A DNA stretch of 59,530 nt from Streptomyces sp. WM6386 (GCF_000972385.1 NZ_JXTE01000059.1:1-59530); one strand, 5' to 3'. Shown: positions 44,285-53,219, counted from the stretch's first letter. Numbers and translations: made by a program. The notes: generated from the sequence alone by a model not told the origin.

Positions 44285-46883
44285 GATCCCGCTCGGCGAC
44301 TGGGTCAACGACGCGGTCGACTGGCTGCTCGGCCACATGGCCTGGCTCTTCGACTTCCTCAAGACCGTCTTCACCGGCACCTACGACGGTATCGACGCCG
44401 TCCTCCAGGCGCCCCAGCCCCTGCTCCTCGCGGGCATCTTCGCCGTCATCGCCTTCTGGCTGCGCGGCACCACGGCCGGCGTCCTCACCTTCGCGGGCTT
44501 CGCCTTCATCGACTCCCTCGAACTGTGGGACGACGCGATGGTGACCCTCTCGCTGGTCCTCGTCGCCACGATCATCGCCCTGGTGATCTCCGTGCCCGTC
44601 GGCATCTGGGCGGCCCGCTCCGACCGCGTCAGCGGACTGGTCCGGCCGGTCCTGGACTTCATGCAGACGCTGCCCGCGATGATCTACCTCATCCCGGCGA
44701 TCCTCTTCTTCGGCACCGGCGCCTCCGCGGGCATCGTCGCCACCCTGATCTTCGCGCTCGCCCCCGGCGTGCGCATGACCGAGCTGGGCATCCGCCAGGT
44801 CGACAAGGAACTGGTCGAGGCGGCCGAGGCGTTCGGCACGACTCCCAGGGACACCCTCCTGCGGGTCCAGCTCCCGCTCGCCCTGCCCACCGTCATGGCC
44901 GGCGTCAACCAGGTCATCATGCTCGGCCTGTCCATGGCCGCGATCGCCGGCATGGTCGGCACCGGCGGCCTCGGCGGACGCGTCAACGAGGCCATCGGAC
45001 AGCTCGACGTGGGCCTCGGGTCCGAGGCGGGCGTCGCCATCGTGATCCTCGCGATCTACCTCGACCGCATGACCGGCGCCCTGGGTACCCAGGTCTCCCC
45101 GCTGGGCCGCCGCGCCGCCGCCAAGGCACGCGCCGCACAGGGCCTGAAGATCTGGTCCTACCGCCCCCGTCCGCAGGTCGCCGTCATCGGCGTGGTGGTC
45201 CTCGCCCTCGTCGCGGGCGGCATGGGGATGTTCGGCGGCAAGGACGACAGCGCCACCCCGGTCGGCGAGAACGTCGGTCAGGGCAAGAAGGTCAGCATCG
45301 GCTACATCCCCTGGGACGAGGGCGTCGCCTCCACCTTCCTCTGGAAGGAGCTCCTGGAGGAACGCGGCTTCGAGGTGGACGCCAAGCAGCTCGACGCCGG
45401 CCCCCTCTACACCTCCCTGGCCTCCGGCAACGTCGACTTCCAGACCGACGCCTGGCTCCCGACCACCCACGCCGAGTACTGGAAGAAGTACGGCGACCGG
45501 CTCGACGACCTGGGCTCCTGGTACGGCCCGACCTCCCTGGAGCTGAGCGTCCCCTCGTACATGAAGGGCATCGACTCCCTGGCGGACCTCAAGGGCAGGT
45601 CCGCCGAGTTCGGCGGGAAGATCACCGGCATCGAGTCCAGCGCCGGAATGATGGGCCTGCTCAAGAGCAAGGTCCTCAAGGACTACGGCCTCGACAAGGA
45701 GTACAAGGTCGTCGACAGCTCCACGCCGGCGATGCTGGCCGAGCTGAAGCGGGCGTACAGCAAGCAGGAACCGGTCGTCGTCACGCTCTGGTCGCCGCAC
45801 TGGGCGTACAGCGACTACAAGCTGAAGAAGCTCAAGGACCCGAAGGGCTCCTGGGGCAAGGGCGACGGGGTGCACACGGTGGCCCGCAAGGGCTTCGCCG
45901 ACGACAACCCGGTCGTCGCCAAGTGGCTGAAGGACTTCAGGATGAGCGAGAAGCAGCTCACCGGTCTGGAAGCCGAGATCAACAAGGCGGGCAAGGGCAA
46001 GCAGCAGGACGCCGTACGCGCCTGGCTGAAGGCCAACCCCGGTGTGCTCGACAAGCTCGCACCGGTCGCCGGCACCGCCGCCCCCGCCGAGGCGAAGCGG
46101 CCCGTCGACGTGGCCTGGTTCCCCTGGGACGAGGACATCGCCGTCACCTACCTCTGGAAGAACGTCCTGGAGCGGCGCGGCTACAAGCTGAACCTCAAGC
46201 AGATGGACGTCGGCCCGGTCTACACCGGCCTCGCCTCCGGGGACCTCGATCTCAACTTCGACGCCTGGCTGCCGTACGCGCAGGCGAACTACTGGGACAA
46301 GAACAAGGACAGACTCGCCGACCTCGGCACCTGGTACGAACCGACCTCGCTGGAGGTCGCGGTGCCCTCGTACGTCAAGGGCGTCAAGTCGTACGAGGAC
46401 CTCAAGGGCAAGGCCGACCTCTTCGACGGGAGGATCATCGGCATCGAACCGGGCACCGGCGAGATGAACCTCCTCAAGAAGAAGGTCCTGCCGGGCTACG
46501 GCCTGGACAAGGAGTACGACGTCGTCGACGGCTCCACGCCCGCGATGCTGGCCGAGCTCAAGCGCGCGTACGCCAAGAAGCAGCCCGTGGCAGTCGTGCT
46601 CTGGTCGCCGCACTGGGCGTACAGCCAGTACGACCTGACCAAGCTGAAGGACGACAAGAAGCTCTTCGGCGAGGGCAACACGATCCGGACCATCGCCAAC
46701 GAGAAGTTCCCCGAGCAGTACCCGCAGCTCACCAAGTGGATCAAGAACTTCCGGATGAGCGAGGACGAGCTCGGCACCCTGGAGGCCGAGATCAACCAGC
46801 GGGGCCAGGGCCACGAGGAAGAGGCCGTCGCCGCCTGGCTGAAGGAGCACCCGGACGTCACGGAGCGGATGACTCCGCAGTAG
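44277..46883 (+). CDS. Glycine betaine ABC permease fused to two tandem substrate-binding domains
   Basis: 868 residues from the GTG at 44277. N-terminal ProW-like permease (about 1-300; MQTLPAMIYLIPAILFFGTGA, then the EAAEAFGTTPRDTLLRVQLPLALP coupling loop) with a further helix at about 303-322 that tethers the rest. Two OpuAC-type binding domains follow: about 340-600 (IGYIPWDEGVASTFLWKELL, WSPHWAYSDYKLKKL) and about 615-868 (VAWFPWDEDIAVTYLWKNVL, WSPHWAYSQYDLTKL). Both keep the Trp/Tyr residues of the aromatic betaine box. Fused architecture like OpuA but with an extra copy. Operon with proV, terminator after. Confidence 0.95.
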   Translation: MPRIPLGDWVNDAVDWLLGHMAWLFDFLKTVFTGTYDGIDAVLQAPQPLLLAGIFAVIAFWLRGTTAGVLTFAGFAFIDSLELWDDAMVTLSLVLVATIIALVISVPVGIWAARSDRVSGLVRPVLDFMQTLPAMIYLIPAILFFGTGASAGIVATLIFALAPGVRMTELGIRQVDKELVEAAEAFGTTPRDTLLRVQLPLALPTVMAGVNQVIMLGLSMAAIAGMVGTGGLGGRVNEAIGQLDVGLGSEAGVAIVILAIYLDRMTGALGTQVSPLGRRAAAKARAAQGLKIWSYRPRPQVAVIGVVVLALVAGGMGMFGGKDDSATPVGENVGQGKKVSIGYIPWDEGVASTFLWKELLEERGFEVDAKQLDAGPLYTSLASGNVDFQTDAWLPTTHAEYWKKYGDRLDDLGSWYGPTSLELSVPSYMKGIDSLADLKGRSAEFGGKITGIESSAGMMGLLKSKVLKDYGLDKEYKVVDSSTPAMLAELKRAYSKQEPVVVTLWSPHWAYSDYKLKKLKDPKGSWGKGDGVHTVARKGFADDNPVVAKWLKDFRMSEKQLTGLEAEINKAGKGKQQDAVRAWLKANPGVLDKLAPVAGTAAPAEAKRPVDVAWFPWDEDIAVTYLWKNVLERRGYKLNLKQMDVGPVYTGLASGDLDLNFDAWLPYAQANYWDKNKDRLADLGTWYEPTSLEVAVPSYVKGVKSYEDLKGKADLFDGRIIGIEPGTGEMNLLKKKVLPGYGLDKEYDVVDGSTPAMLAELKRAYAKKQPVAVVLWSPHWAYSQYDLTKLKDDKKLFGEGNTIRTIANEKFPEQYPQLTKWIKNFRMSEDELGTLEAEINQRGQGHEEEAVAAWLKEHPDVTERMTPQ

Positions 46884-46899
46884 CCGCCCTGTCGAAGCC

Positions 46900-46959
46900 G
46901 CCCGAGGGGCGGGCTCCCCACGCGACCTGACGGCGTGTGGCGAGGCCCGCCCCTCGGGC
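46900..46959 (+). terminator. Terminator after the betaine transporter
   Basis: Perfect 15-bp arms (46900-46914, 46945-46959) with an inner partly paired loop, 17 bases after the stop. Confidence 0.8.
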
Positions 46960-47257
46960 ATGTCCGGGGCCCGCGCATCCGTACGCGGTCCATGAGAAGG
47001 ATCCGGACAACCACATAGAGCTATGCCGCCCCCTGAGCCTCATGGGTCGGTCGTGGTCAGCCGGTTCGTCCTGACGGCGCAAACCCCGCACGGAGCGGGT
47101 GGAGAGCTGATCTACTGGCCGGAGTTGGCGAGATGGCCCGCACGGGGTTTACGGCAATGTGACGGGCGCATGAAACGGTTTGCCGAACATGCGTAGGGTG
47201 CAGACAACTCATCAGAGAGTGTGAACGGACCGACGGGCGAAGGAGGGAGCCGGAGCG
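46960..47257. other. Intergenic region before the XRE-cupin gene
   Basis: About 300 bases without a gene. TAGGGT at 47194-47199 is a -10 candidate for the downstream regulator; no clear -35. Confidence 0.4.
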
Positions 47258-47827
47258 ATGGGCGACCACAAAGAACAACCCTTGCGGGTCGGCGCGGCCG
47301 TCAGGCGGCGACGTCGTGCGCTGGAGCTCACCCTCGCCGTCGTGGCCGAACGCAGCGGCCTGTCGGTGCCCTTCCTGAGCCAGATCGAGAACGAGCGGGC
47401 GCGGCCCAGTCAGAGCTCCCTGGAGAAGGTGGCCGACGCCCTGCGCACCACCGCCGTGGAACTCCTCGCCGCCGCCGACCCGGCGTGCAGCGTCGACGTC
47501 GTGCGCGCCGACGACACCGAGCCGGAGTGCCGGACCCGGGTGCGTTCCCTGGTGCGTGGTCACCATCAGATGCATGCCCAGGAGTTCACCGGTGACCATG
47601 ACGCCGGCCGTGAATTCCAGTTCCGCAACGACCAGTTGATGTACGTCGCCGACGGCGCGGTGGAGATCGAGGCGGAGGGCCGGGCGTACCGGCTCGGCCG
47701 CGCCGACACGCTCTACCTCACCGGTGGGGTACGGCACCGGTGGCGGGCGACCGTGCCCGAGACCCGGGTCGTGGTCGTCGCGGTGGCCGAGCACATCGAG
47801 GCGGTCCGGGACCGGCCGCGCACGTGA
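47258..47827 (+). CDS. XRE-family regulator with C-terminal cupin domain
   Basis: 189 residues; ATG 47258 with GAAGGAGGGAG upstream. HTH_3 domain (about 10-65; LTLAVVAERSGLSVPFLSQIENERARPSQSSLEKVA) plus a cupin sensor (about 110-178; QLMYVADGAVEIEAEGRAYR, TLYLTGGVRHRWRA). This HTH-cupin class often senses small metabolites or redox signals. It precedes a metal/cobalamin-binding protein gene by 10 bases, so co-regulation is likely. Target genes unknown. Confidence 0.9.
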   Translation: MGDHKEQPLRVGAAVRRRRRALELTLAVVAERSGLSVPFLSQIENERARPSQSSLEKVADALRTTAVELLAAADPACSVDVVRADDTEPECRTRVRSLVRGHHQMHAQEFTGDHDAGREFQFRNDQLMYVADGAVEIEAEGRAYRLGRADTLYLTGGVRHRWRATVPETRVVVVAVAEHIEAVRDRPRT

Positions 47828-47837
47828 GGGTCGGGCA

Positions 47838-48557
47838 GTGAGGGTCGTCTCCCTCGTCCCCTCCCTGACGGAGGCGGTGGCCCGTTCCGCCCCCGGTGCC
47901 CTGGTCGGCGCCACGGACTGGTGCACCCACCCGGCGGACCTCGACGTCGCGCGCGTGGGCGGCACCAAGAACCCCAGGCCCGACCGCGTCCTCGCCCTCG
48001 CCCCCGACCTGGTGATCGCCAACGAGGAGGAGAACCGGGAGCCGGACCTCGCCGCCCTGCGCGAGGCGGGCGTCGAGGTCCTGGTGACCGAGGTGAGGGA
48101 CGTCCCGCAGGCCTTCCGGGAACTGGCGCGGGTCCTGGAGGCGTGCGGTGCGCGGACACGCCCGTGCTGGCTGGACGAGGCGGAGTCGGCGTGGCAGGCG
48201 TTGCCGCAACCGTCGTACCGGACGACGGCCGTGGTCCCGATCTGGCGCCGCCCCTGGATGGTGCTGGGACGCGACACCTTCGCCGGTGACGTGCTGGCGC
48301 GTCTGGGCGTGGACCATGTGTACGCGACGCACCCCGAGCGCTATCCGCGGATCCCGATCGACGAGCTGAACGCGGCCGCACCGGACGTCGTCGTCCTCCC
48401 TGACGAGCCCTACCGCTTCACCGCGGACGACGGCCCGGAGGCGTTCCCCAAACTGCCCTGCGCCCTCGTCAGCGGCAGGCACCTCACCTGGTACGGCCCG
48501 TCCCTCAGCGAAGCGCCACGGGTGCTGACGAAGGCCCTGCGAGCAGCGCACCGCTGA
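47838..48557 (+). CDS. BtuF-like helical-backbone metal receptor without signal peptide
   Basis: 239 residues from GTG 47838 (GAGGG 7 bases upstream). Periplasmic-binding-protein class III fold as in BtuF: VVSLVPSLTEAV at the N-terminus, LVGATDWCTHP and the long connecting-helix region. It begins directly with the first strand; no signal peptide or lipobox exists, which is odd for an ABC receptor. Homologues in actinobacteria are annotated cobalamin-binding proteins. Ends 53 bases inside the convergent transporter gene. Confidence 0.85.
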   Translation: MRVVSLVPSLTEAVARSAPGALVGATDWCTHPADLDVARVGGTKNPRPDRVLALAPDLVIANEEENREPDLAALREAGVEVLVTEVRDVPQAFRELARVLEACGARTRPCWLDEAESAWQALPQPSYRTTAVVPIWRRPWMVLGRDTFAGDVLARLGVDHVYATHPERYPRIPIDELNAAAPDVVVLPDEPYRFTADDGPEAFPKLPCALVSGRHLTWYGPSLSEAPRVLTKALRAAHR

Positions 48558-49644
48558 GCAGCCCGCGCGCGGTGTGCAGGGCGGCGACGGCCCAGGCGGC
48601 CACGAGAACGACGTACAGCACGACGGCGAGCCACTGGAAGGCGAGCAGCCCGGTGTGCCGGGCCAGCCCCTCCGCCCCGGTGACACAGGTGCCGACCGGG
48701 AAGGTGAAGGCCCACCACGTCATCGCGAACCCCATGCCCTCCCGCCGGGCGCGCAGGACGTGCGTGGTGGCGAGCGCGAACCAGAGCAGCGCGAACCCCA
48801 TGACCGGCACGCCGTAGAGCACGGCGAGGACGCCGAAGCCGCCGCTGTACGGCGTCGGTACGACACCGGGCGCGACGTCCGCGAACTTGTCGACGGCGGT
48901 GGTGGACTGCCCGAGCGGGCCCAGCACCAGGAACAGGGTCGGGGTGAGGGCCAGGGGCAGCGGACCGCCGGTGATGAGCCGTCCGAAGACGAGCGGCAGC
49001 ATGAGCAGGGTCGCGAGGAGGCTGATCCCGAACATCGCCACGCACGCGAGCAGCAGGGTCTCCCGCGCCTGCCCGGCCGGGAGATGGGGCACGAGCAGCG
49101 GCCCGAGCGCGGCCGACACCATGGGCGCGACGAGCGGCAGCAGCCACACGGGAGTGGCCTGTGACGGCTCGATCCGATGGCGTACGGCCATGAGGTACGG
49201 GACGGCGACGGCCGCGGTGAGTCCGATGGCCGTGCCGGCGGTGAACAGCACGGCGTCCAGAGCGACCGCGGCTCGCGTGCCGATCCAGCCGGAGCCGACG
49301 GTGAGGGCGCCGCCGCCGACGGCGAGGAGGGCCATGGAGAGACAGCCGTAGAAGGGCGCCATGGCCGGGTCGAGGAGATGGGCGCGGGCCTGGTCCCGGT
49401 GGTGGGTCCAGTGCAGGGCGCGGGCGCAGAGCAGGACGACGAGAAGGGCGAGGGAGAGCGCCCAGACGCCGGTGAGGGCGGTGCGCAGACCGGGAACGGA
49501 GAGGGGCAGTCCGGCTCCGGCGGTGGCGACGATGGCGGTGCCCATGACGGTGGCGTACCAGTTGGGTCCGAGGTGACGGACGGCGATGGCACGCGGGGAT
49601 CGTGCGGTGGCACGGGGGAGAAGAGGCTGGGCTGCGGTGACCAT
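48505..49644 (-). CDS. TDT-family (TehA/SLAC1-like) C4-dicarboxylate or anion transporter
   Basis: 379 residues, about ten membrane helices. HLGPNWYATVMGTAIVATAGAGLP at the N-terminus and MGFALLWFALATTH and MTWWAFTFPVGTC near the C-terminus match the TDT/voltage-dependent anion channel family. I use the ATG at 49644, which gives the usual short N-terminus. Divergent from a LysR gene, which probably controls it. Its stop lies 53 bases inside the end of the convergent BtuF-like gene. Substrate may be malate, sulfite or tellurite. Confidence 0.88.
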   Translation of the reverse strand: MVTAAQPLLPRATARSPRAIAVRHLGPNWYATVMGTAIVATAGAGLPLSVPGLRTALTGVWALSLALLVVLLCARALHWTHHRDQARAHLLDPAMAPFYGCLSMALLAVGGGALTVGSGWIGTRAAVALDAVLFTAGTAIGLTAAVAVPYLMAVRHRIEPSQATPVWLLPLVAPMVSAALGPLLVPHLPAGQARETLLLACVAMFGISLLATLLMLPLVFGRLITGGPLPLALTPTLFLVLGPLGQSTTAVDKFADVAPGVVPTPYSGGFGVLAVLYGVPVMGFALLWFALATTHVLRARREGMGFAMTWWAFTFPVGTCVTGAEGLARHTGLLAFQWLAVVLYVVLVAAWAVAALHTARGLLSGALLAGPSSAPVALR

Positions 49645-49701
49645 GATGCGACGATCGCGCGGTTGTGCGGCTGCCACCAGGGACGACGCCTCTATGAGGA
49701 C

Positions 49702-49716
49702 ATAAACTGGATTTAT
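49702..49716. promoter_or_regulatory. LysR box and -10 element at the lysR start
   Basis: ATAAA-CTGGA-TTTAT is a perfect inverted repeat of T-N11-A type. TAAACT within it (49703-49708) lies 6 bases before ATG 49715, so the predicted -10 of a leaderless lysR transcript is inside its own operator; the divergent transporter gene starts 58 bases away. Confidence 0.6.
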
Positions 49717-50644
49717 GAGCAGTGAGCGGGAGGGCTCTCCCTCGACCCCCGGTGGCATGCTGGCGCACCGCGTCCCCGACCTGGGGGCGCTGGAACTGCT
49801 GCTGGCGGTGGCCCGGCTCGGCAGCCTGGGTGCGGCGGCGCGGGAGATCGGCATCACCCAGCCGGCGGCCAGCAGTCGCATTCGCTCGATGGAACGTCAG
49901 TTGGGTGTGGCGCTGGTGGACCGCTCACCGCGCGGCTCCCGTCTCACGGACGCGGGCGCGCTGGTGACGGACTGGGCGCGGCGGATCGTGGAGGCCGCGG
50001 AGGCGTTCGACGCGGGGGCGCAGGCGTTGCGGGACCGGCGGGACTCGCGGCTGCGGGTGGCGGCGAGCATGACGATCGCGGAGTATCTGCTGCCGGGCTG
50101 GCTGTTGGCGTTGCGCGCCCAACGTCCGGACACGGCGGTGTCGTTGCTGGCCGGCAACTCGGCGGCGGTGGCCTCCCGGCTGCTGGCGGACGAGGCGGAC
50201 CTGGGGTTCGTGGAGGGCCTGAACGTACCGACGGGCCTCGACTCGGTCGTGATCGCCCACGACCACCTGATCGTGGTGACGGCCCCGGCCCACCCCTGGG
50301 CCCGCCGCCGACGGCCGCTGGCGGCGGACGAGTTGGCGGCGACGCCGTTGATCCTGCGGGAGAAGGGTTCGGGGACGCGGCAGGTCCTGGACGCGGCGCT
50401 GGGCGGACTGGCGCGGCCGTTGATCGAGTTGTCGTCCACCACCGCGGTGAAGGCGGCGGTCGTGAGCGGCGCGGGGCCGGCGGTACTGAGCGAGCTGGCG
50501 GTGGGGGAGGAGCTGGCGATGCGTCGGCTGGTGCGGGTGCCGGTGGAAGGCGTGTCCCTGGCACGGGACTTGCGGGCGGTGTGGCCGACGGGGCATCGAC
50601 CGGTGGGTCCGGCCAGGGAACTGCTGTCGCTGACGCGGGGGTAG
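49715..50644 (+). CDS. LysR-family transcriptional regulator
   Basis: 309 residues; HTH (LELLLAVARLGSLGAAAREIGITQPAASSRIRSMERQLG) and type 2 periplasmic-binding effector domain (LRVAASMTIAEYLLPGWLLALR). The start is leaderless by prediction. Divergent from the TDT transporter, its likely target; similar pairs control C4-dicarboxylate or sulfite efflux. Effector unknown. Confidence 0.92.
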   Translation: MSSEREGSPSTPGGMLAHRVPDLGALELLLAVARLGSLGAAAREIGITQPAASSRIRSMERQLGVALVDRSPRGSRLTDAGALVTDWARRIVEAAEAFDAGAQALRDRRDSRLRVAASMTIAEYLLPGWLLALRAQRPDTAVSLLAGNSAAVASRLLADEADLGFVEGLNVPTGLDSVVIAHDHLIVVTAPAHPWARRRRPLAADELAATPLILREKGSGTRQVLDAALGGLARPLIELSSTTAVKAAVVSGAGPAVLSELAVGEELAMRRLVRVPVEGVSLARDLRAVWPTGHRPVGPARELLSLTRG

Positions 50645-50695
50645 GGGCAGCGCCGGCGAAAAACTCCTGGCCCGCCACCGCGGCCGACCCGCACC

Positions 50696-51652
50696 ATGCT
50701 GTACATGCCACCCACCGCCCCGCCCGCCGCAGGCGCCCGCACTCCCTGGGAAGAGCTCCCACCCCGGGTCCGCGACGCCGTGGCCGACATCCTCGGTGAA
50801 CCCGTCACCCACGCCACCACTCAACCCGGCGGCTTCTCCCCGGGCGCCGCGGCGCGCATCCGCACCGCCCGAGGCCGCCGTGCCTTCGTCAAGGCCGTCA
50901 GCGCGGACACCAACGCCACGGGACCCGTGTTCCACCGCAGAGAAGCCCGCTACGCAGCCGCCCTCCCACCCGCCGTCCCCGCACCTCGCCTCCTCGGCAC
51001 CTACGACGACGGCACCTGGGTGGCTCTGGTCTTCGAGGACGTGTCAGGCCGCCAGCCCCACGTGCCCTGGCGGCAGCCGGAGTTGAGACGCGTCCTCGAC
51101 GCGGTGACAGACCTCGCCCGGACCCTCACCCCGTCCCCCGTGCGCGACGCGCCCCCCGCCTCCGCGTCCGCCGTCGGCACATACGGCGGCTGGCGGCGGC
51201 TCCTGGAGGAGACACACCCGGACCTCGACCCCTGGACCGCCGCCCACCTTCCGCACCTCGCCGAGCTGGCCGCCCCCTGGCCCGAGGCAGTCTTTGGCGA
51301 CACCCTCGCCCACGGCGACCTGCGCGCCGACAACATGCTGCTCACCGACGACGGCCGCGTCGTCTTCGTCGACTGGCCGCATGTCGTCCGCGGTGCCGCA
51401 TGGCTCGACCTGCTCCTCATGCTCCCGTGCGTCAGAGCCCAGGGAGGCCCCGACCCGCAGGAGCTCTTCACCGCGCACCCACTGGGCCGCGACGCCGACC
51501 CGGACGCCGTCACCGCCGCCCTCGCGGGCCTCGCCGGCTACTTCGTCCACCAGTCGCTGCAGCCCCCGCCGCCGGGCATCCCCACCGTCCGCGCCTTCCA
51601 GCGCGCGCAGGGCGAAGCGGCGTCGAACTGGCTGCGAGGCCGGATCGGATAG
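50696..51652 (+). CDS. Aminoglycoside phosphotransferase-family kinase
   Basis: 318 residues of the APH/choline kinase fold: nucleotide-binding start RAFVKAVS, the catalytic loop LAHGDLRADNMLL (Brenner motif) and metal-site VFVDWPHVVRGAAWLDL. Small-molecule kinase; many in Streptomyces act on unknown substrates, and antibiotic resistance cannot be assumed. ATG 50696 or the ATG at 50705 are both possible. Convergent with the puuD-like gene, 8 bases apart. Confidence 0.88.
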   Translation: MLYMPPTAPPAAGARTPWEELPPRVRDAVADILGEPVTHATTQPGGFSPGAAARIRTARGRRAFVKAVSADTNATGPVFHRREARYAAALPPAVPAPRLLGTYDDGTWVALVFEDVSGRQPHVPWRQPELRRVLDAVTDLARTLTPSPVRDAPPASASAVGTYGGWRRLLEETHPDLDPWTAAHLPHLAELAAPWPEAVFGDTLAHGDLRADNMLLTDDGRVVFVDWPHVVRGAAWLDLLLMLPCVRAQGGPDPQELFTAHPLGRDADPDAVTAALAGLAGYFVHQSLQPPPPGIPTVRAFQRAQGEAASNWLRGRIG

Positions 51653-51660
51653 ACCCCGGT

Positions 51661-52347
51661 TCAGGCCCCCGCCGCCTCCACCAGCCCCCGTACCACCCGC
51701 AGATCGTCACCCATCTCCGGATGCCACTGCACCCCCAACACCCAGTCGGAGGAAGGCAGTTCCACGGCTTCCACCGTGCCGTCCGGTGCGTGCGCCGATA
51801 CGAGGAGACCGGTGCCCAGACGGTCCACGGCCTGATGGTGGTATGTCGGTACGGACGTCTCCTCCGGGACGACACCGGCGTACAACGTCCCCGGCACCGG
51901 CTTCACGGAGTGCCACCCGAAGACACCGACCACCTCCGCGTGCCCCTCGATGTGCTGGACGAGCGTGCCGCCGAGGGCGACGTTCAGCAGCTGCATGCCC
52001 CGGCAGATGCCGAGCAGCGGGATGCCCGCGGCGAGGGCCGCGTCGATGAGGGCGAGCTCCCAGGCGTCGCGCTCCGGTGCCGGCGGCCCGGTACGGGGCT
52101 CGCGCTCGGCGCCGTAGTGCACCGGCTCGACGTCCGGGCCGCCCGCGATCACCAGCCCGTCGAGGCGCGCCACGGCCCCGGCGGCATGCTCGGGCGCGTC
52201 CGGCGGAAGCATCGCGGCCAGCCCGCCCGCCCGCTGCACGAGCCGCGGATACCCGACGGGCAGCAGCGCCGCCGCCAGCTCCCACACACCCCAGCGTGCC
52301 CCGGCCTCCAGATACGTACTGATGCCGATCAGCGGCCTGCCCGCCAT
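51661..52347 (-). CDS. Class I glutamine amidotransferase-like gamma-glutamyl hydrolase (PuuD-type)
   Basis: 228 residues, peptidase C26 family. Nucleophile Cys in LLGICRGMQLLNVALGG and His/Glu in GVQWHPEMGD complete the triad. Hydrolyses gamma-glutamyl amides, as PuuD does for gamma-glutamyl-GABA. The GntR regulator and glnA lie immediately beyond, and a sequence shared with the glnA promoter lies just upstream of it. Likely releases glutamate in the last step of the amine pathway. Confidence 0.92.
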   Translation of the reverse strand: MAGRPLIGISTYLEAGARWGVWELAAALLPVGYPRLVQRAGGLAAMLPPDAPEHAAGAVARLDGLVIAGGPDVEPVHYGAEREPRTGPPAPERDAWELALIDAALAAGIPLLGICRGMQLLNVALGGTLVQHIEGHAEVVGVFGWHSVKPVPGTLYAGVVPEETSVPTYHHQAVDRLGTGLLVSAHAPDGTVEAVELPSSDWVLGVQWHPEMGDDLRVVRGLVEAAGA

Positions 52348-52364
52348 GCGCCCTCCCGGTCCGG

Positions 52365-52388
52365 CAAAGGATTGTTTCCATACCTTTG
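52365..52388. promoter_or_regulatory. Putative GntR site upstream of the puuD-like gene
   Basis: CAAAGG, nine bases, ATACCTTTG. CAAAGG and CCTTTG form an inverted repeat with a 12-base gap; CAAWGG-N9-ATACCTT is also found at 53196-53219. Confidence 0.5.
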
Positions 52389-52438
52389 TCGAGAGATGCC
52401 CGCGGAGGCAAGACCCCCAGGCCGCACGGAAGGCGCCG

Positions 52439-53173
52439 TCACGCCAGGAACCCCCTGAGCAGTGCCGCCGTCCCGCCGCAGTGCTCGCGCATCATCTCCC
52501 GCGCCCCGTCCGCGTCCCCGTCCAGCACCGCCTCCACCAGCGCGGTGTGCTGGCGTTGGGAGTGTTCGAGGTTGCGGACGAGGAGCGGGATGCAGTCCAG
52601 CAGGTCGTTCACCGTGGCCCGGACCGCCGCGTACTGCGCGGTCAGCGACGGTGAGCCGCACAGCTCGGCCAGCGTCAGGTGCAGCATCGTGTCCAGGCGC
52701 CGATAGTCCGCCAGCGGAGCGTCCTGGGTGCGGGCCAGCGCCTCGCGCAGCCGTTCCGCCTGGTCGTCGGCGAGCCCGTGCGCAGCGCACAGACCCGCCG
52801 CCCCCACCTCCAGCACCTCGCGGAACCGGAGCACGTCCTCGATGTCGACCGCGGAGATCCGCCGCCGCAGCTCGTCCTCGCCGCCGGCGTCCGACTTCCG
52901 CAGCACGAACGTCCCGCCGTACCGACCGCGCCGCGACTCCACCAGCCCCTGGTCCTGGAGCACCTTCAACACCTCGCGCAGCGTCACCCGGCTGATCCCG
53001 AGCCGCTCCGCCAGCTCCCGCTCGGCCGGCAGCCGCTCACCCCCCGGCACCAGACCGAGCCGTACGACCTGCAGGATCTGCTCCAATGCCTCCTCGAAGC
53101 CGTTGCCCGCCCGTACCGGCCGCAGCACCGGCGTCAACCGGTCCTCCAGGTCGCCCTCCGGATCCAGCGACAT
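52439..53173 (-). CDS. GntR/FadR-family regulator
   Basis: 244 residues from ATG 53173 (GAAGGGGG about 9 bases upstream); the upstream in-frame TTG at 53194 is less likely. Winged HTH (LVPGGERLPAERELAERLGISRVTLREVLKVLQDQGLVESRRGRYGGTFV) and an FCD-type helical effector domain with His residues that usually bind a metal. Lies between the puuD-like and glnA genes, divergent from glnA. Probably represses or activates both through the shared motif. Confidence 0.9.
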   Translation of the reverse strand: MSLDPEGDLEDRLTPVLRPVRAGNGFEEALEQILQVVRLGLVPGGERLPAERELAERLGISRVTLREVLKVLQDQGLVESRRGRYGGTFVLRKSDAGGEDELRRRISAVDIEDVLRFREVLEVGAAGLCAAHGLADDQAERLREALARTQDAPLADYRRLDTMLHLTLAELCGSPSLTAQYAAVRATVNDLLDCIPLLVRNLEHSQRQHTALVEAVLDGDADGAREMMREHCGGTAALLRGFLA

Positions 53174-53195
53174 CCCGTCGTACCCCCTTCCCAAG

Positions 53196-53219
53196 CAATG
53201 GTTCTCCGCAATACCTTAT
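53196..53219. promoter_or_regulatory. Putative GntR site upstream of glnA
   Basis: CAATGG, nine bases, ATACCTTAT, in the 95-base gap between the GntR gene and glnA; matches the puuD-side site at CAAWGG and ATACCTT with the same spacing. Confidence 0.5.

Noticed and set aside
44115..46961. 948-codon minus-strand frame opposite the betaine transporter
   Set aside because: Antisense shadow with repetitive composition that copies the tandem binding domains.
50696..51652. Aminoglycoside resistance gene
   Set aside because: Only the general APH kinase fold is visible; no resistance-enzyme subgroup motifs or drug cluster nearby.
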